The notes beneath the pieces were generated by a model. It did not search any database, was not told the DNA's origin, and saw nothing but the letters and a program-made list of their open reading frames with translations. From NCBI GenBank assembly GCA_964643355.1, contig CAZXPW010000022.1, forward strand, positions 4,388 through 68,387: DNA of 64,000 nt, written 5' to 3'. Shown here piece by piece: positions 16,816-25,551 of the stretch. The DNA is from FEN-1350 sp964643355. Its GTDB lineage: Bacteria > Planctomycetota > Phycisphaerae > Sedimentisphaerales > Anaerohalosphaeraceae. Every line of letters begins with the position of its first letter. Within the stretch, counting starts at the first letter, position 1. The translations under genes and the position numbers were made by a program.

Positions 16816-17033
16816 ATTGCAATCTCTTCGGGGCTTGCATTCTAACTGAACTTTTCGATAGACTTCAATCTGTGTTTTTGGTATGATAACAAATTGATAA
16901 CGATATGAGCAGGCAGCAGTGGATTTGATGCGATGAGGGTGACAGGTATTTCGTTCATTTCAGAAGGCATATCGAAGCGCCGTCGTAGAGTGCGATGCGT
17001 GCCAAAGGAAATCATTTTGTAGGGAGGTACTGT

Positions 17034-17612
17034 ATGAAAAGGTTTATCGTTCTTGGTTTTATGATTGCTCTGTCGGCCTGTCTGTATGCTCAGACAGATA
17101 TCACCGACGGCGGCACGATAGCGATTCAGGGTGTACCCAATGATGGCGTCTCTACTGGCGACAATCACGGTTGGCCGGGTGGCGAGGCCCCACCGAATGC
17201 GTTTGACAATAATACGGGGACTAAGTTCCTCCATTTCAAGGGCGAGCTTGAGCCAACAGGTGTCCGCGTTACCCCCACTCGTACCCAAACGATCGCCGGG
17301 GGAATGACTTTCACAACGGCCAATGATGCTGAAGCCCGCGACCCGATTTCATGGGAACTCTATGGTTCCAACGACAGTATTAACGGACCGTGGACCCTGA
17401 TTGCCAAGGGTACTATTTATGATTTCCGGCAAGCGACGCCCTGGGCACGAAATACGAAAAGCACAACGCAGATTGCCTTCGCCAATACCGTCGAATATAA
17501 CCACTATCAAGTCATGTTCCCGGCAATCCGTAACAGCATCTATCCTGGCGGCGCCAACAGCATGCAGATCAACGAAATCGAAATCTGGACCCATGTGAGA
17601 AATCCCAAATAG
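17034..17612 (+). CDS. Secreted discoidin (F5/8 type C)-like protein
   Basis: A 192-residue secreted protein. The signal peptide is 'MKRFIVLGFMIALSACLYAQ', with AGGGAGG upstream of ATG 17034, so the longer frame from 16995 is rejected. The mature part has the carbohydrate-binding-like pattern 'AFDNNTGTKFLHFKGE', 'DPISWELYGSNDSINGPWTLI' and 'YNHYQVMFPAIRN..MQINEIEIW', which fits a discoidin/galactose-binding beta-sandwich, though assignment rests on pattern only. A Cys at the end of the signal region ('ALSACLYAQ') could alternatively make it a lipoprotein. It opens the rightward block of secreted proteins; 36 bases separate it from the first GLUG gene. Confidence 0.75.
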   Translation: MKRFIVLGFMIALSACLYAQTDITDGGTIAIQGVPNDGVSTGDNHGWPGGEAPPNAFDNNTGTKFLHFKGELEPTGVRVTPTRTQTIAGGMTFTTANDAEARDPISWELYGSNDSINGPWTLIAKGTIYDFRQATPWARNTKSTTQIAFANTVEYNHYQVMFPAIRNSIYPGGANSMQINEIEIWTHVRNPK

Positions 17613-17640
17613 TAAACCGCAAAATGAAACCGCTTATTTT

Positions 17641-17646
17641 GGAGGT
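17641..17646 (+). promoter_or_regulatory. Strong ribosome-binding site shared by both GLUG genes
   Basis: GGAGGT two bases before the tandem ATGATG of the first GLUG gene. The same sequence, with about 15 identical bases upstream (TTATTTTGGAGGTGT), precedes the second GLUG gene at 20418-20423. The close spacing suggests that the second ATG is used. Confidence 0.7.
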
Positions 17647-17648
17647 GT

Positions 17649-20255
17649 ATGATGCTCCCTAAAAACCATCCGCTGACTCTTGGATTCATTATGGTTTTGG
17701 TTTTTTCACTGCCTTCTGTTTCCTTGGCGGCGACCTATGGTGGGGGCAGCGGGACGGCGGAGGAACCCTATGAAATCTGGGCACCGGAGCAAATGAACAC
17801 CATTGGATTGAATCCGGGTGACTGGGGAAAGCATTTCAAGCTTATGGCTAATATCGATATGTCTATCTATACAGGGACTCAGTATAATATCATTGGGAAT
17901 TTGACTACAAAATTCACCGGCACATTTGATGGCAACGGGCATGTTATAAGTAACTTGACAATTACGGCATCGTCTCAAAGTAACGTTGGGCTTTTGGGCT
18001 ATGTCGGCTCCGGCGGGAAGATTCTAAATCTGGGTGTAGAAAATATTGGTATAGCCGGGTACCGATGGGTCGGCGGGCTGGTGGGGGAAAATTTTGGCAC
18101 CATCACATCCTGTTACGCCACCGGGGCTGTAAGCGGTACTTCTTATGATGTTGGCGGTCTGGTGGGATATAATTCTGGCACCGTCAGGTCCTGTTACGCC
18201 ACCGGCACTGTCAGCGGGTCAATTTATGTCGGCGGTCTGGTGGGGTATAATATTGGCCCCATCACAGCCTGTTACGCCACCGTCACTGTCAGCGGTACTG
18301 ATGAGGTCGGCGGTCTGGTGGGGTTTGATTTTAGCACCATCACCGCTTCCTTCTGGGATATTGAGACAAGCGGCCAGTCCGGCAGTGCAGGTGGGAAGGG
18401 ACTGACTACAGCTCAAATGAAAACACTGTCTATCTATCAGAATGCCGACTGGGCAGACAAGAACTGGGTGATAAATGACGGTGTGGATTACCCCCGATTG
18501 GCTTGGGAAAATACCAGCGGGGTACCGATTCCTTTGTCGTTGGCTGTCCCTCTTGCCGGAAATGGAACGGCAGAAGATCCTTATCTGATTTCCACCGCAC
18601 AGGAGTTTGCGTTATTAAGCTGGTATACTGATGTTCTGAACAAACATATCCAACTGACAGCCAATTTAGATTTAAGCGGTCTCTCACTCTATCCCATCGG
18701 CGACCTTGGTCCCTTTACCGGCGTTTTTGACGGGAATGGCTTTACTGTTAGCAACGCGGTTATCCTTCAGCCTAACAGTAGCTATGTGGGGCTTTTCAGC
18801 TATCTTCTCTCCGGCGGGAAGATTCTGAATCTGGGTGCAGAAAATATAGATATAGCCGGGTACCTAATTGTCGGCGGTCTGGCGGGGGGTACATATTCTG
18901 GCACCATTACTGCCTGTTACGTCACCGGCTCCGTCAGCGGTTCTGCTGATGAATATAGTTGGGTCGGCGGGCTGGTGGGGAATAATTCTGGCACCATTAC
19001 ATCCTGTTACGCCACCGGCTCTGTCAGCAGCTCTGGCAATGATGTTGGCGGTCTGGTGGGGTATAATTCTGGCACCATCATGTCCTGTTATGCCACCGGC
19101 ACTGTCAGCGGTACTTCTTATGTCGGCGGGCTGGTGGGGAGGAATTATTATGGCACCATCACTGCCTCCTTCTGGGATATTGAGACAAGCGGTACTACAG
19201 ATGGAGTTGGCAATGAGGATCCAGATCCAACCGGTGTGATGGGATTAGATACGGCAGCAATGCAGACCCTTTCAACCTTTACTTCAGCAGGCTGGGATTT
19301 CATAAACGAGACTGCTAATGGAACCAACGATTATTGGCGGATGTGTATTGATGGTATCGATTATCCTCGCCTGAATTGGGAATTCACCGATGGTGATTTT
19401 TCCTGCCCAGATGGTGTTTATTTCGAAGATCTTGATTATTATGTCGGTCAGTGGCTCATAAGTGGCTGTACAACAGACAATAACTATTGTGGTGGAGCAG
19501 ACCTGAATTATTCTGGTGCCGTAGATTTGGCCGACTTCGCTATTTTTGCAGAAAACTGGCTAAAAGAAAAGCAGATCATTGACCATATATTAATGATTGA
19601 GATGAGTCTTTCCTACGACTTCGGCGAAGGTTATGCCAGCAACATGCCGGTTGACTATGAATTTGATGCGTGGATGCGGGTTGATGATACGGTTGTTTCC
19701 GGAACGATACGAACACCCGGCGGTACTGTCTATCCAGCAGAGATGGAAACTGATGACGGTGAAAACTGGCTGGGTATCGGTGTAGGATCACCTCAGTTAG
19801 AAGATCTTGCCGATTTCACGGACGGCGAATATCGTTTCACCGTTGTCTATACAAACGGAACATCTCAGTCAACCTCGATTCTCTTTGCTTTGGAGGATGG
19901 TGGCCCGATTCCGCCTGTCGATCAGGTGTTGGTCGCAGAGTACCCGGTGCATCGTTCGACGGATGTCCCATTGGCCATTCATGTCAAACTGATCCCGCTG
20001 GATAATCCTGACTGGACTTACGGTCTTGAATGGTTTCCTGTAGATGAAGATTCAGATGCGTTAAGCGGTGGACTGGAAGAGTTGCCCTACACCACCACAA
20101 CCGCCGGTCCTCTGAATTTATCGCCTAATACTCTGTATGAGATTGAACTGACCACCAATCACGCCATATGGTCAACCAACGAGGACGGGATTCCTTATGT
20201 GGTCGATAAAGACTCTGAAGTGGAGATTCAATTTACAACGGTTTCTGAACCTTGA
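17649..20255 (+). CDS. Secreted GLUG-repeat protein with internal dockerin-like domain
   Basis: An 868-residue exported protein. A signal peptide (to about residue 28, '..SLPSVSLAA') is followed by a conserved 'TYGGGSGTAEEPYEIWAPEQMNTIG' opening. Two blocks of GLUG repeats follow, with the pattern 'VGGLVGxNxGTITSCYATGxVSG', each block opened by a 'G(N)GTAEDPYLIS' segment and closed by 'SFWDIETSG'. A type I dockerin-like pair ('DLDYYVGQWLI', 'DLNYSGAVDLADFAIFAENWL') comes at about residues 595-640, but about 230 further residues of beta-rich sequence follow it. That is unusual because these modules are normally C-terminal. GLUG repeats form right-handed beta-helix-like surfaces in adhesins and IgA-protease relatives; adhesion or matrix binding is inferred. 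It is paralogous to the next gene. Confidence 0.85.
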   Translation: MMLPKNHPLTLGFIMVLVFSLPSVSLAATYGGGSGTAEEPYEIWAPEQMNTIGLNPGDWGKHFKLMANIDMSIYTGTQYNIIGNLTTKFTGTFDGNGHVISNLTITASSQSNVGLLGYVGSGGKILNLGVENIGIAGYRWVGGLVGENFGTITSCYATGAVSGTSYDVGGLVGYNSGTVRSCYATGTVSGSIYVGGLVGYNIGPITACYATVTVSGTDEVGGLVGFDFSTITASFWDIETSGQSGSAGGKGLTTAQMKTLSIYQNADWADKNWVINDGVDYPRLAWENTSGVPIPLSLAVPLAGNGTAEDPYLISTAQEFALLSWYTDVLNKHIQLTANLDLSGLSLYPIGDLGPFTGVFDGNGFTVSNAVILQPNSSYVGLFSYLLSGGKILNLGAENIDIAGYLIVGGLAGGTYSGTITACYVTGSVSGSADEYSWVGGLVGNNSGTITSCYATGSVSSSGNDVGGLVGYNSGTIMSCYATGTVSGTSYVGGLVGRNYYGTITASFWDIETSGTTDGVGNEDPDPTGVMGLDTAAMQTLSTFTSAGWDFINETANGTNDYWRMCIDGIDYPRLNWEFTDGDFSCPDGVYFEDLDYYVGQWLISGCTTDNNYCGGADLNYSGAVDLADFAIFAENWLKEKQIIDHILMIEMSLSYDFGEGYASNMPVDYEFDAWMRVDDTVVSGTIRTPGGTVYPAEMETDDGENWLGIGVGSPQLEDLADFTDGEYRFTVVYTNGTSQSTSILFALEDGGPIPPVDQVLVAEYPVHRSTDVPLAIHVKLIPLDNPDWTYGLEWFPVDEDSDALSGGLEELPYTTTTAGPLNLSPNTLYEIELTTNHAIWSTNEDGIPYVVDKDSEVEIQFTTVSEP
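18067..18350 (+). repeat. GLUG-encoding tandem repeats, block 1
   Basis: About four imperfect copies of a 72-78 base unit with the recurring core 'GGCGGTCTGGTGGGGTATAA' and 'TCCTGTTACGCCACCGG'. Reading frame is kept across copies, so these are coding repeats and not a CRISPR array. Confidence 0.8.
18862..19165 (+). repeat. GLUG-encoding tandem repeats, block 2
   Basis: Four further copies of the same 69-81 base coding unit as in 18067-18350, with near-identical cores, in the first GLUG gene. Confidence 0.8.
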
Positions 20256-20425
20256 TGGATCAGTGACTATCTTCCTCTTCCGTTTACAGATTAATGTTCC
20301 CGATGCCAGACGGAGGCAATGACAATTATGTGTTGGAGGGTTAGAATTCACTGGCCTACAAAGAATAATCCCAAACGGTGGGTTATATTATTTTTGCAAA
20401 TTGAAACCTGTTATTTTGGAGGTGT

Positions 20426-23400
20426 ATGATGCTCCCTAAAAACCATCCGTTGGTTCTTGGATTCATTATGGTTCTGGTTCTTTCACTGCCTTCAGTTTCC
20501 TTGGCGGCTACCTATGGTGGGGGCAGTGGAACTGCGGAGGAACCCTATGAAATCTGGACACCGGAGCAAATGAACACCATTGGACTGAATCCGGGGGACT
20601 GGGGGAAGTATTTCAAGCTGATGGATAACATCGATATGTCTGTTTATATAGGGACGGAGTATAATATCATTGGTACTTCAACATCGCCATTCACAGGCAC
20701 ATTCGACGGCGATGAACACAGCATCAGCAACCTTACTTATACGACAACCGAGATCGTTGATTATGTTGGACTGTTTGGCTACGTTTCTGGTTACACTGCC
20801 ACGATAAAGAATCTTGGTGTAGAAAATGTATCGTTATCAACCGGGGGCAAGTATATTGGCGGGCTGGTGGGGTCGAATTCTGGCTCCATCACGGACTGTT
20901 TTGTCAGCGGCTCTGTCAGCGGTTTTAACTATGTCGGCGGTCTGGTAGGAAGTAATGCGAATGGTGCCAGTATCATGTCCTGTTACGCCACTAGCTCTGT
21001 CAGTGGTTCCGGCTATGTCGGCGGTCTGGTGGGTTATAATTCTTCTTACGATGTTATCAAATCCTGTTACGCCACCGGGTCTGTAACCGGTTCTGATTCT
21101 GTCGGCGGTCTGGTAGGAAGTAATGCGAATGGTGCCAGTACCATCATGTCCTGTTACGCCACCGGGTCTGTAACCGGTTCTGGTAGCAAAGTTGGCGGTT
21201 TGGTGGGATATAGTTATGGTGCCGTCACATCCTGTTACTCTACAGGCAATGTCACTGGGACAGGTAGCTATGTTGGCGGTCTGGTGGGGCAGAACGAAAG
21301 TCATGAGGGAGCTATCACATCCTGTTTCTGGGATATGCAAACATCAGGTCAGCCCGGCAGCGGCAGCGGTAAAGGGTTGACAACCGAACAGATGAAAACC
21401 CTGTCGATCTTTCAGAATGCTGGTTGGGCAGATAAAGGCTGGGTGATGAATGATGGTGCGGATTGTCCGCGATTGGATTGGGAAGATGCCGGAGGTGTAC
21501 CGATTCCTTCACCGCAGGCGATTCCTCTTTCTGGAGACGGTACAGCAGAAGATCCTTATCTGATCTCTACCGCAGAGGAGTTTTCACTATTAAGCTGGTA
21601 TTCAAATGTTCTGAATAAGCATATCACGCTGACAGCGAATCTGGACTTAAGTGGAATAACGCCCTATCCAATCGGCGACCTTGGCCCCTTTACCGGTATG
21701 TTTGATGGCAATGGCCATACAATCAGCAACGCGGTGATCGAACAACCCGGCAGTGACTATGTGGGATTGTTTGGCAGTGTCGGTATCGGGGGACAGATTA
21801 ATAATCTGGGTGTACAGAATGCGATAATAACCGGACGAAATTGTGTTGGTACTCTGGCTGGAATTAATATGCAAAGAAGTACTATCACATTGTGTTATGC
21901 TAACGGCTCTGCCAAGGGTTCTGGTGATTTTATAGGCGGTTTGGTGGGGAACAATGATAGGGGGTGTATTATCAATTGTTTCGCCGCCAGTTCCGTCAAC
22001 GGCAATCGGAGAGTCGGCGGTCTGTCGGGACGGAATCTATCTGGCTCCATCATGTCCTGTTACGCCACCGGCTCTGTGACCGGTGGTAGCAAGTACGTTG
22101 GCGGTCTGGTGGGGGAGAATTGGGAAGGTACCGTCACGACCTCTTTCTGGGATATCCAGACATCAGGTCGTGCCAGCAGCGCAGGTGGTAAAGGACTAAC
22201 GACTGAACAGATGAAAACGATGTCCAATTTCCAGAATTCTGGTTGGGATTTTGTTGGCGAAAGCGCAAACGGACTGAATGATTATTGGCAAATGGAAGCC
22301 AATGAGTATCCCCATTTTACAATTCACACATGGACCCTTGCGGGCGATGGCACTGTCACCCATCCTTATGTCATTTCTACTCCTTCCGATCTGGGCAAGG
22401 TTTGGTTGAGACCGACGGCCTGTTTTCGTCTAAATAATAACATCGATTTATCTGGTATTTCATGGTCATCTTCAGTTGTTCCGAGATTTTCTGGGGTGTT
22501 TGATGGTCAGGGATTTGCTGTTTCCCATCTTACCATCAATCTGCCCGAATATATTTATATGGGTCTTTTTGGCCGCATTGATAGTGGCAGTCAACTCCGG
22601 AACCTTCGCGTAGAAAGCATCTCTAACACAGGCCAAGATTATGTCGGTGGTCTGGCGGGATTGAACTCTGGTTCCATCATTTCTTGTTCCGCGACGGGAG
22701 AGGTAAGTGGTCCTGATAATTATGATTGGTATGTCGGCGGCTTGGTGGGTGACAACTCTGGTTCAATCACCGCAAGTTATGCGACGGGAGAGGTAATAGG
22801 ATACTATTGTGTCGGCGGCTTGGTGGGTCACAGCTCTGGTTCAATCACCTCAAGTTATGCGACGGGAGAGGTGAATGGTTACCAATATGTCGGCGGTTTG
22901 GTGGGGAGTAATGGTGATCAACAATTCGATGGTGGCGGGTCCATCACTTTCTGTTATGCCACTGACTCTGTGATTGGCTCGGACAATTATGTCGGCGGTC
23001 TAGTGGGTGACAACTCTGGTTTAATCACCTCAAGTTATGCGACGGGAGAGGTGAGTGGTTCTGGTAATAATATCTTTGGTTTGGCAGGAACAAATCGTTA
23101 TGGTGGAATGATCACGGCTTGTTTCTGGGATATTGAGACAAGCGGCAAAAATAAAGGTGTTGATTATGGTTCTTCCGGTGGCGTAACAGGTAAGACCACG
23201 GCCGAAATGCAGACCCTCGCCACCTTCACCTCAGCCGGTTGGGATTTTCTCGGTGAATCGACCAACGGCACTGCTGACATCTGGCGTATGTGTACCAATG
23301 ATGTGGATTACCCTCGTCTATCATGGGAATATTCCCAAGGCGGCGATTTCGACTGTCCTAATGGTGTGGATTTGAACGACCTTCTTTACTTTGCCACTCG

Positions 23401-23518
23401 CTGGCTCGCCACTACCATTGAAACGATCGGTTCTGCCGATCCTACTTTCGATGGCAGAGTTGACCTATCCGACCTTGCCATCCTATCGAAGAATTGGCTG
23501 AAAGATATGGCTCCCTAA
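20426..23518 (+). CDS. Large secreted GLUG-repeat protein with C-terminal dockerin-like domain
   Basis: A 1030-residue paralog of the preceding gene. The first 75 residues (signal peptide plus 'TYGGGSGTAEEPYEIW') are nearly identical to it. Three repeat blocks follow, each introduced by 'GTAEDPYLIS' or 'GTVTHPYVIS' segments and closed by 'FWDI(E/Q)TSG', with about fourteen GLUG units. The protein ends in a dockerin-like pair ('GVDLNDLLYFATRWL', 'DPTFDGRVDLSDLAILSKNWL') at the extreme C-terminus, the normal position. No cohesin or scaffoldin is seen nearby, so in this group the module may serve surface attachment instead of a cellulosome (inference). The 170-base gap before it holds no gene but repeats the ribosome-site region of the first copy. 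Confidence 0.87.
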   Translation: MMLPKNHPLVLGFIMVLVLSLPSVSLAATYGGGSGTAEEPYEIWTPEQMNTIGLNPGDWGKYFKLMDNIDMSVYIGTEYNIIGTSTSPFTGTFDGDEHSISNLTYTTTEIVDYVGLFGYVSGYTATIKNLGVENVSLSTGGKYIGGLVGSNSGSITDCFVSGSVSGFNYVGGLVGSNANGASIMSCYATSSVSGSGYVGGLVGYNSSYDVIKSCYATGSVTGSDSVGGLVGSNANGASTIMSCYATGSVTGSGSKVGGLVGYSYGAVTSCYSTGNVTGTGSYVGGLVGQNESHEGAITSCFWDMQTSGQPGSGSGKGLTTEQMKTLSIFQNAGWADKGWVMNDGADCPRLDWEDAGGVPIPSPQAIPLSGDGTAEDPYLISTAEEFSLLSWYSNVLNKHITLTANLDLSGITPYPIGDLGPFTGMFDGNGHTISNAVIEQPGSDYVGLFGSVGIGGQINNLGVQNAIITGRNCVGTLAGINMQRSTITLCYANGSAKGSGDFIGGLVGNNDRGCIINCFAASSVNGNRRVGGLSGRNLSGSIMSCYATGSVTGGSKYVGGLVGENWEGTVTTSFWDIQTSGRASSAGGKGLTTEQMKTMSNFQNSGWDFVGESANGLNDYWQMEANEYPHFTIHTWTLAGDGTVTHPYVISTPSDLGKVWLRPTACFRLNNNIDLSGISWSSSVVPRFSGVFDGQGFAVSHLTINLPEYIYMGLFGRIDSGSQLRNLRVESISNTGQDYVGGLAGLNSGSIISCSATGEVSGPDNYDWYVGGLVGDNSGSITASYATGEVIGYYCVGGLVGHSSGSITSSYATGEVNGYQYVGGLVGSNGDQQFDGGGSITFCYATDSVIGSDNYVGGLVGDNSGLITSSYATGEVSGSGNNIFGLAGTNRYGGMITACFWDIETSGKNKGVDYGSSGGVTGKTTAEMQTLATFTSAGWDFLGESTNGTADIWRMCTNDVDYPRLSWEYSQGGDFDCPNGVDLNDLLYFATRWLATTIETIGSADPTFDGRVDLSDLAILSKNWLKDMAP
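20856..21325 (+). repeat. GLUG-encoding tandem repeats, second paralog, block 1
   Basis: Six or so copies of a 69-84 base coding unit. Two of them (about 20938-20993 and 21103-21160) share a distinctive 'GGAAGTAATGCGAATGGTGC' insert, showing duplication of a two-unit block inside the gene. Confidence 0.75.
22641..23125 (+). repeat. GLUG-encoding tandem repeats, second paralog, block 3
   Basis: Six copies with a different consensus from the other blocks: 'AGTTATGCGACGGGAGAGGT' recurs four times, indicating a separate, recent amplification. Confidence 0.75.
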
Positions 23519-23841
23519 CCCCCTATTATCCTGCCACCCTATCGATCCCCGTCGGGGCTGGCAACGACACAGATTCTGGGGTACGAGTCACCACGGAAAG
23601 CTAATTCCTTCAGGAACCGAATACTCGGTTCCGACTTATCTCATGCCACACCTCGTATTATTATTGAAGATATTATCAGTATCTCGGAACATAAAAAGGA
23701 TTTCCCAGAAAATAACTGTTCAAATGGTCAACTATCACTTAGGTCGATAACTCAATTCCCCGAAATCAAAATAAGTGGGTTAATCCCAAACCTGTGATAA
23801 TAATCACACTATATCTACAGAAAAGAATTTGAGAATTTGAT
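23519..23841. other. Intergenic region upstream of the histidine kinase
   Basis: About 320 bases with no gene. It holds a hairpin (GGAACCGA 23613-23620 and TCGGTTCC 23625-23632, loop ATAC), which may end the GLUG transcript although no T-run follows, and a perfect CRP/FNR-type palindrome at 23793-23808. Confidence 0.6.
23793..23808. promoter_or_regulatory. CRP/FNR-family type palindrome
   Basis: TGTGA-TAATAA-TCACA is a perfect 16-bp palindrome identical in its half-sites to the E. coli CRP consensus (TGTGA-N6-TCACA). It ends 33 bases before the kinase ATG, so a bound regulator could either activate or, this close to the start, repress. Confidence 0.5.
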
Positions 23842-25542
23842 ATGACATCCAATCAGGCAACACAACCGACGATGGTTTCGTCCGGCGAACAACCACAGGA
23901 TGCTTCGTCCGGTCGGATTCTGCTTGCTGAAGATAATTCCGGCTGTCAAAAATTAGTTATTTGTATTCTCACGAAGGCTGGTTACGAGGTGGATCTTGCC
24001 GAAAACGGTCAGCAGGTTGTTGAGAAGGTTCAGCAGAATCCCTATGACCTGATCCTGATGGATATGCAGATGCCGATGATGGATGGATTGACGACGACGA
24101 AAACCATCCGAAATCTTGGGTATCAAAATATCCCCATTCTCGGTTTGACAGCCAATGCCTTCCAACAAGATCGTGAGCAGTGTATTTCAGCGGGGATGAA
24201 CGAGCATATCTCGAAACCTGTTTCGCCAGCTAAATTGATTGATACGATTGGTTATTGGCTCGGTCGGGATGTGAATGCCACTTCATACACGGTGGGTGAG
24301 ACTTGTCCGAATGATACGATCAATCAATCTCCCTCCCCCGTCGAAACGGTCTGTCCCGAAGACAATCAAGGCATTCGATCGCATGGACAAGGGCTTGTAG
24401 CGGAAGACTGCCCAGTCCACCAGAACCATCTGCGGAATCTTGTTGAACGAAGTGGTGATGCCGAAATCAAGCGACAACACGATCACGTGTCGTCGAATTC
24501 TACTCTGACCTCCCTTCTAGAGACAATGCCTCACATTGTCATGATCCTGAATCGAAATCGGCAAATCGTGTGGGCTAATCATTGTCTGCTGGTTGCATTA
24601 CATAAAGATAAGATGGAGGAGCTTGTTGGTATCAGACCCGGTGAGGTGTTTCAGTGTGTCAATGCAATCCGTGCAGAACACGGATGCGGAACAGCCAAAG
24701 AGTGTCAGACCTGTGGAGCCTTGTTGGCGATTCTTCAAAGCCTTGATGAGAATGGATCCGAAAAAGAATGCACAATCCTGACGACAAATAATGATGCATT
24801 AAATCTTCGTATCAAAGCAGGCTTAATCGAGGTTGGGGGGGAAGTTTTTGACTGCGTTTCGATTGTAGACATCAGCGATGAAAAAACCAAAAGGATCCTT
24901 GAACACCTTTTCTTTCATGATATCATGAATTTAGCCGGTTCCATTCAGGGGTTTGCCAATTTGATCCCCGACTTGATTCGGGAAAAAGCTGACCAATTGT
25001 CCGACATCCTGCCCGTCCTATCCCAAGGGGCCGATGACCTGATCGAATTGATCAAATCTCAAAAAGATCTGCTTTCGGCGGAGATTAATGAACTCACCGT
25101 ATATAATAAAACCATCGATGCCCAAGAGCTGCTCCACAGTATAAGAGGTCTTTTGGAACGGAACGATCTGTTACAAGGGCGGCAGATTAAAATTCACGAC
25201 ACCGCAGAGAAGGTCATTTTTTCCAGTGATGAACGAATCCTGAAACGAGTCATCAGTAATGCGGTGAAAAATGCCCTCGAAGCCGTAAAGGAAGAAGATA
25301 CGATTCATCTTCGTTACAAGAGAGATGGAGCCGGCATAGTGTTTGAAATTCAGAATAGCAGCTATATGCCTGAGGATGTTCAAAGCCGCATATTCCGAAA
25401 ATCCTTTTCGACCAAGGGCCGAGACAGAGGGATTGGGACCTATAGTATCAAACTATTTACCGAAAAGTACCTCAACGGAAAAGTGTGGTTCATATCCCGA
25501 AAAGGGGAAGGAACAACATTTTATATTCAGATCCCTGCGTAG
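23842..25542 (+). CDS. Hybrid signalling protein: receiver, PAS, histidine kinase
   Basis: A 566-residue cytoplasmic protein with no membrane helix. Residues about 26-140 are a receiver domain with the 'AEDN' acidic pair, phospho-acceptor in 'LILMDMQMPMMDG', 'LTAN' and 'SKP'. After a linker, a PAS-like domain (about 220-330, 'METMPHIVMILNRNRQIVWAN'-like) carries a Cys cluster 'HGCGTAKECQTCGALLAI' that could bind a metal or sense redox state. The kinase core has its phospho-accepting His in 'LFFHDIMNLAGSIQGF' and an HATPase with the N-box 'ISNAVKNALEAV' and G-box 'DRGIGTYSIKLF'. An N-terminal receiver on a kinase often indicates input from another kinase. It is followed 9 bases later by a stand-alone receiver. 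Confidence 0.9.
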   Translation: MTSNQATQPTMVSSGEQPQDASSGRILLAEDNSGCQKLVICILTKAGYEVDLAENGQQVVEKVQQNPYDLILMDMQMPMMDGLTTTKTIRNLGYQNIPILGLTANAFQQDREQCISAGMNEHISKPVSPAKLIDTIGYWLGRDVNATSYTVGETCPNDTINQSPSPVETVCPEDNQGIRSHGQGLVAEDCPVHQNHLRNLVERSGDAEIKRQHDHVSSNSTLTSLLETMPHIVMILNRNRQIVWANHCLLVALHKDKMEELVGIRPGEVFQCVNAIRAEHGCGTAKECQTCGALLAILQSLDENGSEKECTILTTNNDALNLRIKAGLIEVGGEVFDCVSIVDISDEKTKRILEHLFFHDIMNLAGSIQGFANLIPDLIREKADQLSDILPVLSQGADDLIELIKSQKDLLSAEINELTVYNKTIDAQELLHSIRGLLERNDLLQGRQIKIHDTAEKVIFSSDERILKRVISNAVKNALEAVKEEDTIHLRYKRDGAGIVFEIQNSSYMPEDVQSRIFRKSFSTKGRDRGIGTYSIKLFTEKYLNGKVWFISRKGEGTTFYIQIPA

Positions 25543-25551
25543 TGAATCTAA

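Larger units (their letters stand above)
16618..17033. other. Divergent intergenic region with nitrogen-control signals
   Basis: About 415 bases between amtB and the rightward discoidin-like gene. It contains the sigma-54 promoter of amtB and, 85-114 bases further upstream, an inverted repeat placed where an enhancer-binding protein would sit. The stretch 16730-16830 is strongly AT-rich. A minus-strand frame here (to 17288) overlaps the next gene and is not credible. Confidence 0.7.

Noticed and set aside
16842..17288. A 148-codon leftward frame before the discoidin-like gene
   Set aside because: It overlaps the start of a gene with signal peptide and ribosome site, and its product has no recognisable features.
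18067..23125. Regularly spaced repeats resembling a CRISPR array
   Set aside because: Units are 69-84 bases, imperfect, without unique spacers, and keep reading frame; they encode GLUG motifs. No cas gene is present.
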